Assembly: GCA_044868005.1 (NCBI GenBank)
Contig: JBIOVX010000162.1
Span: forward strand, 15,404 to 79,403
Length of the DNA stretch: 64,000 nucleotides
Origin: DATARR01 sp044868005
GTDB lineage: Bacteria; Acidobacteriota; Thermoanaerobaculia; Multivoradales; UBA5704
Reading direction: 5' to 3'
The notes beneath the pieces are model-generated. The model was not told the origin of the DNA. It searched no databases and saw only the letters and a program-made list of their open reading frames with translations. The position numbers and the translations under genes are program-made. Of the stretch, positions 20,698 through 31,455 are shown piece by piece (within the stretch, counting starts at the first letter, position 1; every line of letters begins with the position of its first letter).

Positions 20698-21086
20698 CGG
20701 GGTCGCGCCAGGATATCGTGCGGTATCGCTTGCACCGAGCGCAGGAGACTCTGGAAGACGCGCAGATTTTGGCTCGGGCGGAACGCTGGCAGCCGTGCGT
20801 GAACCGCCTCTACTTCGCCTGCTTCTACGCGGTATCGGCTCTGCTGTTCCAGCATGACTATTCCTCTCCCAAGCACACAGGGGTCCGCAGCCTCTTCAAT
20901 CAGCATTTCGTCATGACCGGGAAGGTTCCGAAAAACCTGGCGCAGGTGTACAACGACCTGTTTTCACGACGCCAAGAGAGCGATTACCTCGACTTCGTCC
21001 GCTTCGAGTCTTCCCAAGTTCAGCCTCTGATGATGGGAGCTGTACAGTTCGTTGAGCACATTACTGCCCTGATCGAATCGGCATAG
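20694..21086 (+). CDS. HEPN-domain toxin (MNT-HEPN pair)
   Basis: A 130-aa all-helical HEPN protein of the UPF0332-like type: CVNRLYFACFYAVSALL, then PKHTGVRSLFNQHF and SRRQESDYLDF. HEPN toxins are usually RNases; this subtype lacks a clear RX4HXY motif and keeps the R...DY pattern instead. It starts at GTG 20694 within the MNT gene. Its stop codon lies in the 17-bp repeat shared with the end of the wHTH gene at 19084. Confidence 0.8.
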   Translation: MTGSRQDIVRYRLHRAQETLEDAQILARAERWQPCVNRLYFACFYAVSALLFQHDYSSPKHTGVRSLFNQHFVMTGKVPKNLAQVYNDLFSRRQESDYLDFVRFESSQVQPLMMGAVQFVEHITALIESA

Positions 21087-21092
21087 CGATGT
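21076..21092. repeat. 17-bp direct repeat, copy 2
   Basis: Identical to 19084-19100 and in the same orientation. It spans the stop codon of the HEPN gene and lies just upstream of the small-protein/nucleotidyltransferase pair. Confidence 0.75.
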
Positions 21093-21108
21093 TGGGGGCC
21101 GACGCGCC

Positions 21109-21372
21109 ATGAAGACCCAATCCCCCGATACGCCCCCGGAGATCGAGGAGATCCTCCTGGAGCGCTATCGGCAGATGAGCCCGCTCGAGAAGCTCCGGCA
21201 AGTCTTCGAGCTGAACCATATGGCCCAGACGATGGCCGCGATGAGAATCGAGGCTCGGTATGGGCCGAACCTCTCCGAGCGGGAGCTGCGTCTCAGGCTG
21301 GCGGCCCTGTGGCTGGACCGGGAAACCATGATCGCGGCCTTCGGCTGGGACCCCGAGGTTGAGGGTTACTGA
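21109..21372 (+). CDS. Small helical protein, probable partner of the downstream nucleotidyltransferase
   Basis: An 87-aa predicted helical protein (MKTQSPDTPPEIEEILLERY ...). Its stop codon abuts the start of the next gene (TGAATG), so the two are surely co-translated. Small proteins of this kind are often found next to such nucleotidyltransferases, consistent with a toxin-antitoxin partner. A truncated near-copy lies at 16901. Its ATG has no strong ribosome site but matches the paralogue's start. Confidence 0.6.
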   Translation: MKTQSPDTPPEIEEILLERYRQMSPLEKLRQVFELNHMAQTMAAMRIEARYGPNLSERELRLRLAALWLDRETMIAAFGWDPEVEGY

Positions 21373-21963
21373 ATGGTGGCGCCCGAGGAAGGCTTTCAGG
21401 TCGTCCTGGAAGTCGCTCGCGTCCTCGAACGCCTGGGAGTCCCTTACGCCGTCGGCGGCTCTCTCGCCAGCTCGCTCCACGGGATTCCGCGCTCCAGTCA
21501 GGACGGTGACCTGGTAGCGGATCTCCGAGCCGAGCACGTACAACCCTTCGTTGCCGCGATTGCCCAGATTTTCTACGTATCCCCGGAGCGTGTCCTCCAG
21601 GCCGTACAGCGGCGCTCTTCCTTTAACATCGTCCATCTCAAAACGGCGATCAAAGTCGATATCTTCGTGCTGAGCTCGGAGCCCTTATCCCTTCAGGAGA
21701 TGGCTCGCCGGCAGATCCTTCCCGTCCCTGGAGAGCCCGGGACGACCCTCCACGTCGCCAGCGCGGAGGATACGGTCCTGCAGAAGCTCCTCTGGTATCG
21801 AAAAGGCAACATGGTCTCGGAACGCCAGTGGAACGACATCCTGGGCGTCCTCAAGGTCCAACGCGCTGATTTGGACTTCAGTTATTTGAAGGAATGGGCA
21901 GCTCAAGCCGGAGTGGACGATCTGCTGAAGAAGGCCTTGGAAGAGGCGGGGCTCGTCCTGTAG
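21373..21963 (+). CDS. AbiEii/AbiGii-like nucleotidyltransferase
   Basis: A 196-aa protein. Residues ~25-55 carry YAVGGSLASSLHGIPRSSQD and GDLVADL, a nucleotidyltransferase core with GGS loop and DxD metal site. Later AEDTVLQKLLWYRKG is a motif typical of AbiEii-type and related proteins, and the C-terminus is helical. Such enzymes are toxins or modifiers in abortive-infection and toxin-antitoxin systems. Pairing with the 21109 gene is by direct adjacency. Confidence 0.7.
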   Translation: MVAPEEGFQVVLEVARVLERLGVPYAVGGSLASSLHGIPRSSQDGDLVADLRAEHVQPFVAAIAQIFYVSPERVLQAVQRRSSFNIVHLKTAIKVDIFVLSSEPLSLQEMARRQILPVPGEPGTTLHVASAEDTVLQKLLWYRKGNMVSERQWNDILGVLKVQRADLDFSYLKEWAAQAGVDDLLKKALEEAGLVL

Positions 21964-21999
21964 ATCTGGCCCCGCACGGAGCGCGGGGAAATATCCGCT

Positions 22000-22251
22000 T
22001 TACCGCTGCTGCAACGGCTCCCGAGGCTGCTCGATCCGCGTCAGGATCCACTCCCGGCTGCGCACGTACGCCGGCGGTAGGAACAGGCAGGCGAGAATGC
22101 CGCCGAGGAGCTGGGCGCCCCATACAAGCCAGGAGATCTGCTCCGGACCCTGGTGCAGTCCGTAGAAGCTCAACCCGATTCCCCAGATGATCGCGGCGAT
22201 GGTTCCTACGCAGAGGGCTGATTCCGTCGTTTCGTCCTGCACCTTGAACAC
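22000..22251 (-). CDS. Small two-helix membrane protein
   Basis: An 83-aa protein starting at GTG 22251, six nt after an ideal AAGGAGG site. It has two membrane helices: CVGTIAAIIWGIGLSFYGL and WLVWGAQLLGGILACLF. The tail is basic (SREWILTRIEQPREPLQQR). Family not recognised. It is alone on the minus strand between the nucleotidyltransferase gene and the GNAT gene. Confidence 0.6.
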   Translation of the reverse strand: MFKVQDETTESALCVGTIAAIIWGIGLSFYGLHQGPEQISWLVWGAQLLGGILACLFLPPAYVRSREWILTRIEQPREPLQQR

Positions 22252-22375
22252 GTCCGACCTCCTTGGCAGCTTCGGGGGCCTTGCAGCTCCACAATCGAAA
22301 ACACCTCATGAGCAAGGAGCGTGCCATTTCTCCGTGCTAGGCTCCCCGTCCCATCTTTTCCCTTGGAGGAGGGAC

Positions 22376-22912
22376 ATGCCCATCCGTTACCCACAGGAAG
22401 CCGTGCTCCGCGACGGCCGCCGCCTGCTCGTCCGTCCATTCACCGAGAAGGACGTCGACGCGCTCTACGAGTTCTTCCTGCGCCTCCCCGCGGAGGTCCG
22501 CCGCTTCGCCTGGGACCGCATCGACAACCGCGCGCTGGTCGAGAGCTGGGGCCGCGAGCTGGACTATGCGAAGGTGCTGCCGCTGCTGGCGCTGGACCGC
22601 GGCAAGATCGTGGCCGACGCGACTCTGCACCGCCGCGAGGGCAGCCCCCTGCGCCTGGTCGGCCGCGTCAAGTGGCTCCTCGATCCGGACTACCGCGGCG
22701 CCGGGCTCGGCACCCTGCTGGTCAACAACTTCATCGCCACGGCCCGCGCCAACGGCTTGCGCCACCTGACCTGCATGTTGATCGCCGACTCCGAGGCCGA
22801 CGCCGTCCGCACCCTCAAGGAGCTCGGCTTCGAGGGCTACACCATCCCGGGCTACGGGACGGACCCCGACGGCAACCAGCACGACATGATCAAGATGGTG
22901 TTGAAGCTGTAG
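22376..22912 (+). CDS. GNAT-family N-acetyltransferase
   Basis: A 178-aa protein with a GNAT fold. The acetyl-CoA-binding motif A is YRGAGLGTLLVNNF, preceded by the beta-strand KWLLDPD and followed by the ENxxA-like helix EADAVRTLKELGF. The N-terminus (VLRDGRRLLVRPFTEKDVDA) is typical of acetyltransferases related to protein lysine acetyltransferases. Substrate unknown. Start ATG 22376 follows GGAGGAGG. Its 3' end overlaps that of the convergent cupin gene by 23 nt. Confidence 0.85.
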   Translation: MPIRYPQEAVLRDGRRLLVRPFTEKDVDALYEFFLRLPAEVRRFAWDRIDNRALVESWGRELDYAKVLPLLALDRGKIVADATLHRREGSPLRLVGRVKWLLDPDYRGAGLGTLLVNNFIATARANGLRHLTCMLIADSEADAVRTLKELGFEGYTIPGYGTDPDGNQHDMIKMVLKL

Positions 22913-23261
22913 GGTCGTCCTGCCGCTCGTCCCGCCCGTGCGCGTGGGCCGGCGGCGAGGTGGCCTCCACCGCCTTGAATGGCTCCAGGATGTGATAGCG
23001 GTGCGCCGCCCCGCGAGGCACCACCCACGAGTCGCCCGCCTTCAGGAGCACCATCTGGCCCTCGAGGTGCAGCTCGGCTCGACCCTCGAGCACGTAGCCG
23101 ACCGTCTCGTAATCCCGGCTGCTCTCCGGCTTCTCCTCCGCTGTGGGCTCCTTGTCCCAGAGGCGCATCGCCACGTGCACGCCGGAGGCGAGGTATTTCT
23201 GCCCCATCGAGCCGTGAGGGGAGTACTGGGAGTCGACTTTGGTCACCGTCGTGTCGCTCAT
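22890..23261 (-). CDS. Cupin-domain protein
   Basis: A 123-aa single-domain cupin. Motif 1 is degenerate (RDYETVGYVLEGRAELHLEG) and motif 2 reads GDSWVVPRGAAHRYHILEP with the usual Pro-Gly-His neighbourhood. Several canonical metal-binding His are missing from motif 1, so activity is uncertain. A C-terminal tail rich in His, Ala and Pro (SPPAHAHGRDERQDD) is unusual. Start ATG 23261 follows AAGGAGGA. Confidence 0.75.
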   Translation of the reverse strand: MSDTTVTKVDSQYSPHGSMGQKYLASGVHVAMRLWDKEPTAEEKPESSRDYETVGYVLEGRAELHLEGQMVLLKAGDSWVVPRGAAHRYHILEPFKAVEATSPPAHAHGRDERQDDPTASTPS

Positions 23262-23406
23262 CGATCCTCCTTCCCGGTGGTCCGCTCGGCCCACCCTCGG
23301 CTACCGGATTGCACGAGCGCTGCCAGTGGCACGCGCGTTGCTCCTTCCTGCCGTCGGGGGACTGCCGTTACCCACGGATGCCACTACGCAAGAAGGAGAT
23401 GACGAC

Positions 23407-23682
23407 ATGCCCATGATCCTGCTGTCCAAGGGAGCGGAGATCTTTTTGATGCAGTTCCACGAGCGGAAGGGAGACCGCATCGGCGCGCGGCCGGACGACC
23501 GCTTGTCCGAGGACGACTTCCGCAAGGTTGGGGCGGAGAGCCCCGGCGTGGACTTCGAAGGCGCCATGGAGTCCCTGCTCGAAGGCAACCTCGTCCGCAA
23601 GGAAGGCGAGGACTACCTCCTCACGCAGGAAGGCTACAACTATCTCTATAAGCGGACGGGCCACCGGGTTGGAGAGGGGTGA
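23407..23682 (+). CDS. Small hypothetical protein with winged-helix-like pattern
   Basis: A 91-aa protein starting MPMILLSKGAEIFLMQFHER behind a GAAGGAG site. The second half (FEGAMESLLEGNLVRKEGED then YLLTQEGYNYLYKR) looks like a winged helix with a beta-hairpin wing. There is no recognised family and no operon partner. It may be a small DNA-binding or stress protein. Confidence 0.55.
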   Translation: MPMILLSKGAEIFLMQFHERKGDRIGARPDDRLSEDDFRKVGAESPGVDFEGAMESLLEGNLVRKEGEDYLLTQEGYNYLYKRTGHRVGEG

Positions 23683-23731
23683 GGATCGAGACCGTCGAGC
23701 GAGCTTTGGAAAAAAGAGCTAGACTAGATTG

Positions 23732-24052
23732 ATGGACCACGAATCCACAATCAAGGTCGTAATGTTCCGGGAGAAGGATAGGTGGGTCGCTCAGTGCCTG
23801 GACATCGACATCGCCGTTCAGGCGAAGGCGGAGGGAGACCTGCCCTATGAGCTCGGCCTGACTCTGGTCGGCCGGATTCTCGCTGCCGACAAGCTCGGTA
23901 TCGATCCGTTCGAGGGACTTCCCCGCGCGCCAAAGCGTTACTGGGATATGTTCCGAAACGCACGGTCGCAGCCACAAAAGATCCTGCCCTTCCTGGTCGC
24001 GGAAAAACCTCTCTCCCGCTCCATTCCCTCGCTCGAGTTGCGGGCCGCCTAG
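23732..24052 (+). CDS. HicB-like protein
   Basis: A 106-aa protein. FREKDRWVAQCLDIDIAVQA is the HicB-type pseudo-RNase-H strand pattern seen in antitoxins of HicA toxins. The C-terminal half is basic and does not show a clear DNA-binding domain. A TAGACT hexamer ends 6 nt before the ATG without a ribosome site, suggesting leaderless translation. A broken frame follows (24065-24344) that may be its former toxin partner. Confidence 0.6.
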   Translation: MDHESTIKVVMFREKDRWVAQCLDIDIAVQAKAEGDLPYELGLTLVGRILAADKLGIDPFEGLPRAPKRYWDMFRNARSQPQKILPFLVAEKPLSRSIPSLELRAA

Positions 24053-24064
24053 CCGAGACCTCCA

Positions 24065-24344
24065 TTGGGGAGCCATCCTTGGTCGCTGACCCTGCGTCAG
24101 CTCCTCGACAGGATCGAGCGTGACTATGGAGGCGAGATCTCCTCATTCTTCGTGCTCGGCCCCTCGGGGGAGCGCGCGGATTACGGTTCTGCGCAGGAAG
24201 ATCTCATCCGCCGGCTTCGCCACCATCCTCGATATCGATCCTGATGAGGAGCTGACTCCCACGCTTCTCCGCAGCTTGTGTGTCCAGCTCGGCGTTCCTC
24301 CGGAGGATTTCAGCCTCCAATCGGACGAGCCCGACGAGGAGTAG
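24065..24344 (+). pseudogene. Broken two-frame remnant after the HicB-like gene
   Basis: One frame from TTG 24065 reads TLRQLLDRIERDYGGEISSF and continues FVLGPSGERADYGSAQEDLI before a stop near 24240. A second frame continues over the same area with DPDEELTPTLLRSLCVQLGV and PPEDFSLQ. The latter resembles the C-terminus of HicA-like toxins (TLRSIxxQxGxxxEDF). Two plausible half-proteins in different frames suggest a frameshifted gene, but I cannot rule out an unrelated pair of chance frames. Confidence 0.35.
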
Positions 24345-24431
24345 ATCCGAACCCAGGAATGCCCCAGATAGCCCGGCCGTTGTAGGATCACCACAGGCGC
24401 CGCCTGAGCTGCGAAGAGGAAAACACCCGTC

Positions 24432-26231
<1,800 letters not shown>

Positions 26232-26271
26232 AGTCCCGTGGAATGCCCCTTCACGGCACCCTGTTTTATAG

Positions 26272-26949
26272 ATGATGGTTGAAACAGCCGTCCCCAAGAT
26301 CATCCCGGTCTTCCCGCTGACCGGCTCGCTGCTGCTGCCGGGAAACCTCCTGCCGCTCAACGTCTTCGAGCCGCGGTACCGGAACATGGTGGCGGACGCG
26401 TTGGAGGGCGACCGTTACGTGGGCATGATCCAGCCCTTGGTGCCGCGGCAGGACAACTGGGTGGAAGCCGCCCAGCAGCCGGACGATCCCGCGCTCTACA
26501 CCGTCGGCTGCCTCGGGCGGATCGAAGAGTGCGAGCCGCAGGAGGACGGCCGCTACCTGGTCCTGCTGCGCGGGGTCTGCCGCTTCCGCATCGAGCGCGA
26601 GCTGCCGCTCCACCGCGGCTACCGGCGGGTGATGGCCGACTATTCGGATTTCGAGCGCGATCTCGCCGAGCTGAACGTCTTCCTCAACCCCAACCCGCTG
26701 ATGCGCGCCCTCCGCGTCTTCGGCGACAAGCACGATCTGGAGTTCGATTACGACCTGCTCGCCAGCGTTCCCGGCATCTCGCTCCTCAACGGCCTCGCCG
26801 TGGCGCTCCCCTTCCGGCCGGCGGAGAAGCAGGCCCTCCTGGAGGCGGCCGATCCCGGCGTAAGAGAAGAGCTGCTGCTGACGTTGATGGGAATGGGGAT
26901 CGAGACCCTTTCCACCGACGAGTACTATTCCCCTCCTCCGCTCAACTGA
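26272..26949 (+). CDS. Lon N-terminal-domain (substrate-binding) protein
   Basis: A 225-aa stand-alone LON substrate-binding domain: IPVFPLTGSLLLPGNLLPLN, then VFEPRYRNMVADAL and a GCLGRIEECEP strand. No AAA or protease domain follows, as in the widespread YbjN-independent 'LON peptidase substrate-binding' proteins of unknown role. Two ATGs (26272, 26275) are possible. It lies 40 nt after lepA on the same strand and 16 nt before the proposed hflX start, so co-transcription is likely. Confidence 0.85.
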   Translation: MMVETAVPKIIPVFPLTGSLLLPGNLLPLNVFEPRYRNMVADALEGDRYVGMIQPLVPRQDNWVEAAQQPDDPALYTVGCLGRIEECEPQEDGRYLVLLRGVCRFRIERELPLHRGYRRVMADYSDFERDLAELNVFLNPNPLMRALRVFGDKHDLEFDYDLLASVPGISLLNGLAVALPFRPAEKQALLEAADPGVREELLLTLMGMGIETLSTDEYYSPPPLN

Positions 26950-26965
26950 TTCAGGAGATCCTCCC

Positions 26966-28651
<1,686 letters not shown>

Positions 28652-28674
28652 AATTCCTCACGGAGGAATCCGTC

Positions 28675-28899
28675 ATGTCCTTCGAAGAGTTCAAGCGCGA
28701 GGCTCTGATGCTTCCTTACGATGAGAGGGAAGAGCTTTTCTACGTCTTGTGCAAAAGCCTGGACGAGGAGAAGGACATTTCGGAGTCTAAACTTCCGGCG
28801 GAGGTCAAGCGCCGCTATCTGGCGATCAAAGAGGGGAAGGCTGAACTACTTGATGGCGAGGAGGTCTTCGCGGAGCTGCGTGCGGAGAAACCGCTATGA
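28675..28899 (+). CDS. Addiction-module antitoxin, first tandem paralogue
   Basis: A 74-aa acidic helical protein (MSFEEFKREALMLPYDEREE ...) with a GGAGG site upstream. Its N-terminus aligns with that of the next gene (MSYEDVKREALRLAGDEQLE), so the two are duplicates. The C-terminus KRRYLAIKEGKAELLDGEE matches the toxin-binding tail of the PF09720-like addiction-module proteins. It overlaps the next gene by 4 nt. Confidence 0.75.
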   Translation: MSFEEFKREALMLPYDEREELFYVLCKSLDEEKDISESKLPAEVKRRYLAIKEGKAELLDGEEVFAELRAEKPL

Positions 28900-29126
28900 G
28901 TTATGAAGATGTGAAGCGTGAGGCATTGAGGCTCGCCGGTGACGAGCAACTTGAGCTGGCCTACACCCTGATTCGTAATGCCGGAGCCGACGAGGACGAG
29001 GAACGCGAAATCGATCGGCTATGGGTGGAGGAGATGGAGAGGCGCTATCAAGACTATCTCGACGGCAAAGTGGAAGCGGTCCCCGGTGAGGAGGCGATTC
29101 GGAGGATTCGCGCCGCGTTGCGATGA
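28896..29126 (+). CDS. Addiction-module antitoxin, second tandem paralogue
   Basis: A 76-aa protein paralogous to the preceding one: N-terminus MSYEDVKREALRLA, C-terminus RRYQDYLDGKVEAVPGEEAI. This is the PF09720-type antitoxin pattern ((R/W)xxxxxxGxxxxxxxEE). It starts at an ATGA overlap with the first copy and itself overlaps the toxin by 4 nt, so it is the direct cognate antitoxin. The first copy may have another role. Confidence 0.8.
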   Translation: MSYEDVKREALRLAGDEQLELAYTLIRNAGADEDEEREIDRLWVEEMERRYQDYLDGKVEAVPGEEAIRRIRAALR

Positions 29127-29416
29127 GGTTCTTTAAGCTCCTTCCGATTGCCGAACAGGAGCTACTCGAGTCAGCCGACTTTTACAACCGAGAATCCAAA
29201 GGGCTCGGTGATCGGCTTGTCGTGGATTTTAATACGGTCATCGAGCGACTTTGTCTCTATCCGGAATCCGGACCCAGAATCTCCAAGCGGCTACGGGTCG
29301 CCAGACTGAGCGACTTCCCTTACGACATCGTCTATCGAATCCACCCGGATCATCTCCTGGTGATCGCTGTGGCCCACCAAAGCCGGCGTCCGAGATACTG
29401 GAAGGGCAGGATCTGA
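29123..29416 (+). CDS. RelE/ParE-family toxin
   Basis: A 97-aa ParE-like toxin: AEQELLESADFYNRESKGLG, then YPESGPRISKRLRVARLSDF and PYDIVYRIHPDHLLVIAVAH, ending with the typical RRPRYWKGR. RelE/ParE toxins cut mRNA on the ribosome or inhibit gyrase. The gene forms a three-gene operon with tandem antitoxins. Its TGA overlaps the first codon proposed for hemW. Confidence 0.85.
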   Translation: MRFFKLLPIAEQELLESADFYNRESKGLGDRLVVDFNTVIERLCLYPESGPRISKRLRVARLSDFPYDIVYRIHPDHLLVIAVAHQSRRPRYWKGRI

Positions 29417-30579
29417 ACGCTCCTTTTTCGGCCCACCCCGGCCTCTACCTCCACCTCCCCTTCTGCTCCGCCATCTGTCCCTACTGTGACTTCGCGGTCC
29501 TCACCGGCGGGCCGGAGCGCCGGCGGCGGTTCGCGGATCACCTCATCTCGGAGATTTCCCTCTGGTCGCCCGAACGCTCCGCGTTTGATTCGATCGATAC
29601 GATTTACTTTGGCGGCGGGACGCCCTCCGCGCTGGCGCCGGAGGATCTCGGTCGGATTTTTGCGGCTGCTTGCGAAAATCTTTCGATCCGTGAGGACGCC
29701 GAAGTCTTCTTCGAAGCCAATCCCGAGGACGTCACCGCGGAGAGCGTCCGCGCCTGGCGGGATCTCGGAGTCCGGTTCCTGTCGCTCGGAATCCAATCCT
29801 TCGATACGGACGCGTTGAAGTTCCTCGGCCGGCGGCATACTCCGGAGCAGGCACGACGCAGCGTCGAGATCGCACGGGAGGCGGGCTTCGAAACGATCTC
29901 GATCGATCTGATTTACGGCCTGCCGGACCAGCCTTTCGAGGTCTGGCGGCGGACTCTGGCGGAGGCCGTCGCCCTCGCGCCGGATCACCTCTCGTGCTAT
30001 CAGCTCACCTTCCACGAGGGAACGCCGTTCGGTTCTCGGCTGGCGCGGGGCAAGATGAGCGAGCTGCCTGAAGAAGCGCAGGCGGAGCTGTTTCGCTTTA
30101 CCCATGAATATCTCCGTGATTACGGATATCCGGGTTACGAGGTGTCCAACTTCGCCCGCTCGCCCGCACACCGCTCGCGCCACAATCAGAAATACTGGCG
30201 GCACGTTACCTACCTGGGCCTCGGACCCTCCGCGCATTCTTTCTCGGGGACCCGCCGCTGGTGGAACGAGCGGACATTGCAGCCCTACGAAGCCAGAATC
30301 GATGCGGGAGAAAAGCCCATCGCGGGGACCGAAGAGCTGACGCGGCAGAACCTCGCCCTCGAAGCGCTGATGCTCGGCCTGCGGACCTGCGAGGGAATCG
30401 ATCTCGACTCGTTTTGCGAGCGTTATGGAGTGGATCTGCGGAAACGCAACGAGCCGCTCATCGAGCGGCTCGCCGGAGACGGACTGCTGCGGCTGGAAGA
30501 CGGCGCTCTCGTCCCGACGCTCGCCGGCCTCGCGGTGACGGATTCGCTGGCGCGGGCGTTCGAGGTGGCGGAGCGCTGA
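29413..30579 (+). CDS. hemW: Heme chaperone HemW (radical SAM)
   Basis: A 388-aa radical SAM protein with the CxxxCxxC motif in PFCSAICPYCDF and the HemW features YFGGGTPSAL, EANPED, GIQSF and YEVSNFA. The family delivers heme to respiratory enzymes; it was once called CPO-like HemN. There is no ATG, GTG or TTG near the conserved N-terminus. The best candidate is CTG at 29413 (LNAPFSAHPGLYLHLPF), overlapping the toxin stop. A longer ATG start inside the toxin gene would add ~55 non-homologous residues. Confidence 0.9.
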   Translation: MNAPFSAHPGLYLHLPFCSAICPYCDFAVLTGGPERRRRFADHLISEISLWSPERSAFDSIDTIYFGGGTPSALAPEDLGRIFAAACENLSIREDAEVFFEANPEDVTAESVRAWRDLGVRFLSLGIQSFDTDALKFLGRRHTPEQARRSVEIAREAGFETISIDLIYGLPDQPFEVWRRTLAEAVALAPDHLSCYQLTFHEGTPFGSRLARGKMSELPEEAQAELFRFTHEYLRDYGYPGYEVSNFARSPAHRSRHNQKYWRHVTYLGLGPSAHSFSGTRRWWNERTLQPYEARIDAGEKPIAGTEELTRQNLALEALMLGLRTCEGIDLDSFCERYGVDLRKRNEPLIERLAGDGLLRLEDGALVPTLAGLAVTDSLARAFEVAER

Positions 30580-30589
30580 GCTCGCGAGC

Positions 30590-31195
30590 CTACTTCCGCT
30601 TGACCATGAACTCCATCCACTGGAATTCCTTGCCGGAGGGGTCGGGCCCGTACATCTGCATGGTGAAGCTGTCGGAGCCCGTCCAGTTGGTCACCATACG
30701 CATGTAGGAGTCTTTGCCGGTCATGGGATCGATGATCGTGCCCTTCGACTCGCACTTTTTACCGTCGGCGTCGCAGGTCCCGGTCGAGTACATGATGCCG
30801 GTGCCCATGTTGTCCACCCAACTGCTGACGTACTTCTTCGCCAGGTTGTCGTAGCCCTCCGTCCCGTGGCCCTCGAAGGCCATGCCCATCATGTCTCCCT
30901 TCCAGACGGCCTGAACGAAGCGGCCGCCCAGGATCGTCTCCCCGTGCATCGTGCCGCTCGACTCCGACGGCGGCTGGCCCGGGGCCATCCACATCTTGTT
31001 CGTAAAGGTCCAGTCGCCCACCAGACGGGCGAGGAGCTTGTGCTGGTCGCCCGGGGTCATGGCCTTCATCATGGCCTCCTGCATCGCCGCATCCATGGCG
31101 GGAGCGCCAGCCTTCGGCTCCTCCTGGGCGACGGCGGGAACGGCGAGCAGCAACGCGAGAAGCGACAGCACGACGGCGATCGATCGAGTCTTCAT
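30590..31195 (-). CDS. Exported DUF1579-family protein
   Basis: A 201-aa protein with a clear signal peptide (MKTRSIAVVLSLLALLLAVP, then AVAQ). The mature part has the DUF1579 pattern: HKLLARLVGDWTFTNKMWMA, then ETILGGRFVQ, and YDNLAKKYVSSWVDNMGTGI. The function of DUF1579 is unknown; a lipocalin-like barrel is plausible. The ATG at 31195 has an excellent AAAGGAGG site. The gene is convergent with hemW. Confidence 0.85.
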   Translation of the reverse strand: MKTRSIAVVLSLLALLLAVPAVAQEEPKAGAPAMDAAMQEAMMKAMTPGDQHKLLARLVGDWTFTNKMWMAPGQPPSESSGTMHGETILGGRFVQAVWKGDMMGMAFEGHGTEGYDNLAKKYVSSWVDNMGTGIMYSTGTCDADGKKCESKGTIIDPMTGKDSYMRMVTNWTGSDSFTMQMYGPDPSGKEFQWMEFMVKRK

Positions 31196-31455
31196 CCTTC
31201 TCCTCCTTTCAAAACAGGGACGTTGGAAGTGAGGCGGAACGGCGACCCTAAGCTCCCTCGGCACCCTCTCCCGCCACGCTCCGGGGGCCTTGAATTACGC
31301 CTAGTTACCGCATAGAGTATCACCTGGTCCGGGTTGCGTCAAGGAGCAATTTCCGGAGTGGCTCGCAGGGGTCAGAATCGAGGTCGAGCCGGCAACACGG
31401 CCTCCTGTATCATGGGCCGCCCGGCGGCCGAGCCTCCGGATCACGACGACATTTC

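Noticed and set aside
20694..21086. HepT-type HEPN with RX4HXY active site
   Set aside because: I do not find that motif; the protein fits the UPF0332-like HEPN branch instead.
31196..31455. Small gene in the gap before parE
   Set aside because: Short plus-strand frames there have no ribosome site and basic low-complexity translations; I see no gene and no clear promoter.
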